Assembly (NCBI GenBank): GCA_934351765.1
Contig: CAKRJM010000110.1
Coordinates: forward strand, 1-7,415
From: an uncultured Lachnospiraceae bacterium
Lineage (GTDB): Bacteria > Bacillota > Clostridia > Lachnospirales > Lachnospiraceae
Length of the DNA: 7,415 bases
Direction: 5' to 3'
Numbering within the stretch: the first letter of the stretch is position 1; the number at the start of each line of letters is the position of its first letter. A program made the position numbers and the translations under genes. A model generated the notes under the pieces. It did no database searches, had not been told where the DNA came from, and saw only the letters and a program-made list of their open reading frames with translations. Positions 6,399-7,415 of the stretch are shown in pieces.

Positions 6399-7295
6399 TT
6401 GAAACTGAAACTTGCGCAGACCGATCCCGTGGACAGCGGGCAGCTTTCCGTTTCTGTCCTTTCCGCCCAGAATAATTTTCCCATATCCGGCGCCAAGGTC
6501 CGGATCACCAGAACCGGACCAGAGGAACGGCCCGTTGAAGAGCTCCGCACCGACACCTCCGGACAGACGGAAGAGATCACCGTCGGCACACCGCCGCTGG
6601 AGTACAGTATGGAGCCGGGTGAATCGCGCCCCTATGCCGAATTCACCATTACGGTCTCTGCTCCCGGCTATGAATCTCAGACTGTCGAGGGCACCGAGGT
6701 TCTCCCGGAAGCTGAGGCTCTCCAGAATATCCGTCTCCGTCCTCTGTCCGAAGGCGAAGGCGCCGCTCCGGTGATCCAGATTCCCGATCATACCCTCTAC
6801 GGCTTTTATCCGCCGAAGATCGCCGAACCGGAGGTAAAACCTATCGCCGAAAGCGGAAGCATTGTTTTAAGCCGCGTCGTTACGCCGGAGACCATCATTG
6901 TCCACGACGGCGCTCCCACCAATTCTTCCGCAAAAAATTATTATGTTCCTTATAAAGACTACATTAAAAATGTAGCCTCCAGCGAAATCTATGCCAACTG
7001 GCCCGAAGCCACCATCACCGCCAACGTGCTGGCCATCATGTCCTTCACCATGAACCGGGTCTACACGGAGTTTTACCGGAACCGCGGCTACGACTTCACC
7101 ATTACCTCATCCACCGCCTACGACCACAAATGGATCTACGGGCGCAACATCTTCGAGAGCATCTCCGTCATCGTTGACGAAATCTTCAGCGATTATCTCT
7201 CCCGCCCCGATGTCAAACAGCCGATCCTCACCCAGTACTGCGACGGCAGGCAGGTTTCGTGCCCCGGCTGGATGACCTTATGGGGAAGGAATTGA
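6399..7295 (+). CDS. SleC-like spore cortex-lytic protein, C-terminally truncated
   Basis: SleC-type proteins hydrolyse spore cortex peptidoglycan during germination. The 298-residue product has an N-terminal beta-rich, carboxypeptidase-regulatory-like region (about 15-115, with GAKVRITRTG at 31-40) and a Pro-rich linker. A SpoIID/SleC-like domain runs from about 165. IIVHDGAP (166-173), YKDYIKNVASSEIYANWP (185-202, with a candidate catalytic Glu196), STAYDHKWIYGRNIFESIS and CDGRQVSCPG (281-290) resemble SleC proteins. Translation stops two residues after WMTLWG, where relatives as I recall them continue with more of the lytic domain and often a peptidoglycan-binding domain. The other two frames do not restore the expected sequence. 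The start is TTG at 6399, preceded by GGAG (6387-6390) with 8-nt spacing. An in-frame TAG at 6372 rules out a longer N-terminus. No signal peptide is seen, as for a protein made in the mother cell. It may be a remnant or pseudogene. Confidence 0.75.
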   Translation: MKLKLAQTDPVDSGQLSVSVLSAQNNFPISGAKVRITRTGPEERPVEELRTDTSGQTEEITVGTPPLEYSMEPGESRPYAEFTITVSAPGYESQTVEGTEVLPEAEALQNIRLRPLSEGEGAAPVIQIPDHTLYGFYPPKIAEPEVKPIAESGSIVLSRVVTPETIIVHDGAPTNSSAKNYYVPYKDYIKNVASSEIYANWPEATITANVLAIMSFTMNRVYTEFYRNRGYDFTITSSTAYDHKWIYGRNIFESISVIVDEIFSDYLSRPDVKQPILTQYCDGRQVSCPGWMTLWGRN

Positions 7296-7343
7296 TTGAA
7301 AACCATACAGGTTCTTTCTGGAACAAATCCATTCATTTTGTTC

Positions 7344-7371
7344 TTTACATTTTCCAAGATTGTGCTAAAAT
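7344..7371 (+). promoter_or_regulatory. Promoter of the tRNA gene
   Basis: A -35 element TTTACA (7344-7349), a 16-nt spacer and a -10 element TAAAAT (7366-7371) are preceded by TGc, giving an extended -10. The expected start at about 7378-7380 is only a few bases before the mature tRNA 5' end, typical of a directly transcribed tRNA gene. Confidence 0.75.
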
Positions 7372-7383
7372 AAATAATCGTGA

Positions 7384-7415
7384 GGGGCATTAGCGCAGTT
7401 GGGAGCGCGCAACAT
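7384..7415 (+). tRNA. tRNA gene, 5' part only (cut by the window end)
   Basis: The sequence fits a tRNA up to position 32: acceptor strand GGGGCAT (7384-7390), T8 and A9, D-stem GCGC (7393-7396) with loop AGTTGGGA and returning GCGC (7405-7408), G26, then the first anticodon-stem strand CAACA (7410-7414) and T32. The D-loop GG and the pairing D-arm are typical. The window stops just before the anticodon, so the amino acid cannot be assigned from what is present. A good promoter precedes it. Confidence 0.85.

Noticed and set aside
7321..7346. 7-bp inverted repeat gaacaaa/tttgttc followed by TTT, as a terminator for the SleC-like gene
   Set aside because: The stem is AT-rich with a 9-nt loop and only three T residues, and it overlaps the tRNA -35 element. 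It is too weak to call.
7288..7390. Continuation of the SleC-like protein in another frame after 7290
   Set aside because: The only long alternative frame (GKELIENHTGSF...) does not resemble the expected family sequence and runs through the tRNA promoter.

Overview
The window looks like chromosomal DNA of a spore-forming, low-to-mid-GC Firmicute, most likely a Clostridia/Lachnospiraceae relative. This is inferred from strong AGGAG-type ribosome binding sites, extended -10 (TGn) promoters, a SleC-like spore cortex-lytic protein and a VanY-type lipoprotein. No species can be named from sequence alone.

Positions 1-111 hold no gene but contain a 62-nt palindromic element with 16-bp arms. Positions 112-6139 are one leftward (minus-strand) block, read from right to left: carA (carbamoyl-phosphate synthase glutaminase subunit), carB (synthase subunit), a CPBP-family intramembrane protease, and a VanY-family D,D-carboxypeptidase lipoprotein. 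The first three are tightly packed. The carA stop and carB start overlap as TAATG, and the ribosome binding site of the protease gene is partly built from the carB stop codon. A strong hairpin followed by four T residues lies between the protease gene and the carboxypeptidase gene, just ahead of the latter's ribosome binding site. It is either a terminator or an attenuator.

Positions 6140-6398 form a divergent control region. Leftward it carries a convincing extended -10 promoter for carA and a terminator-like hairpin in the carA leader. Rightward it carries a possible sporulation sigma-K-type promoter for a TTG-started gene at 6399-7295. That gene encodes a SleC-like cortex-lytic protein that stops abruptly two residues after a conserved WG motif, so it appears to lack its C-terminal part. 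After a short gap with a good promoter, the window ends inside a tRNA gene, before its anticodon.

Functionally, carAB supplies carbamoyl phosphate for arginine and pyrimidine synthesis. The carboxypeptidase and the SleC-like protein act on peptidoglycan, and the CPBP protease acts in the membrane. Most of the window is ordinary core genome. The points worth a second look are the coupling of a CPBP protease to carAB, two hairpins in 5' leaders, the truncated SleC next to a tRNA, the possible sigma-K promoter, and the end palindrome.
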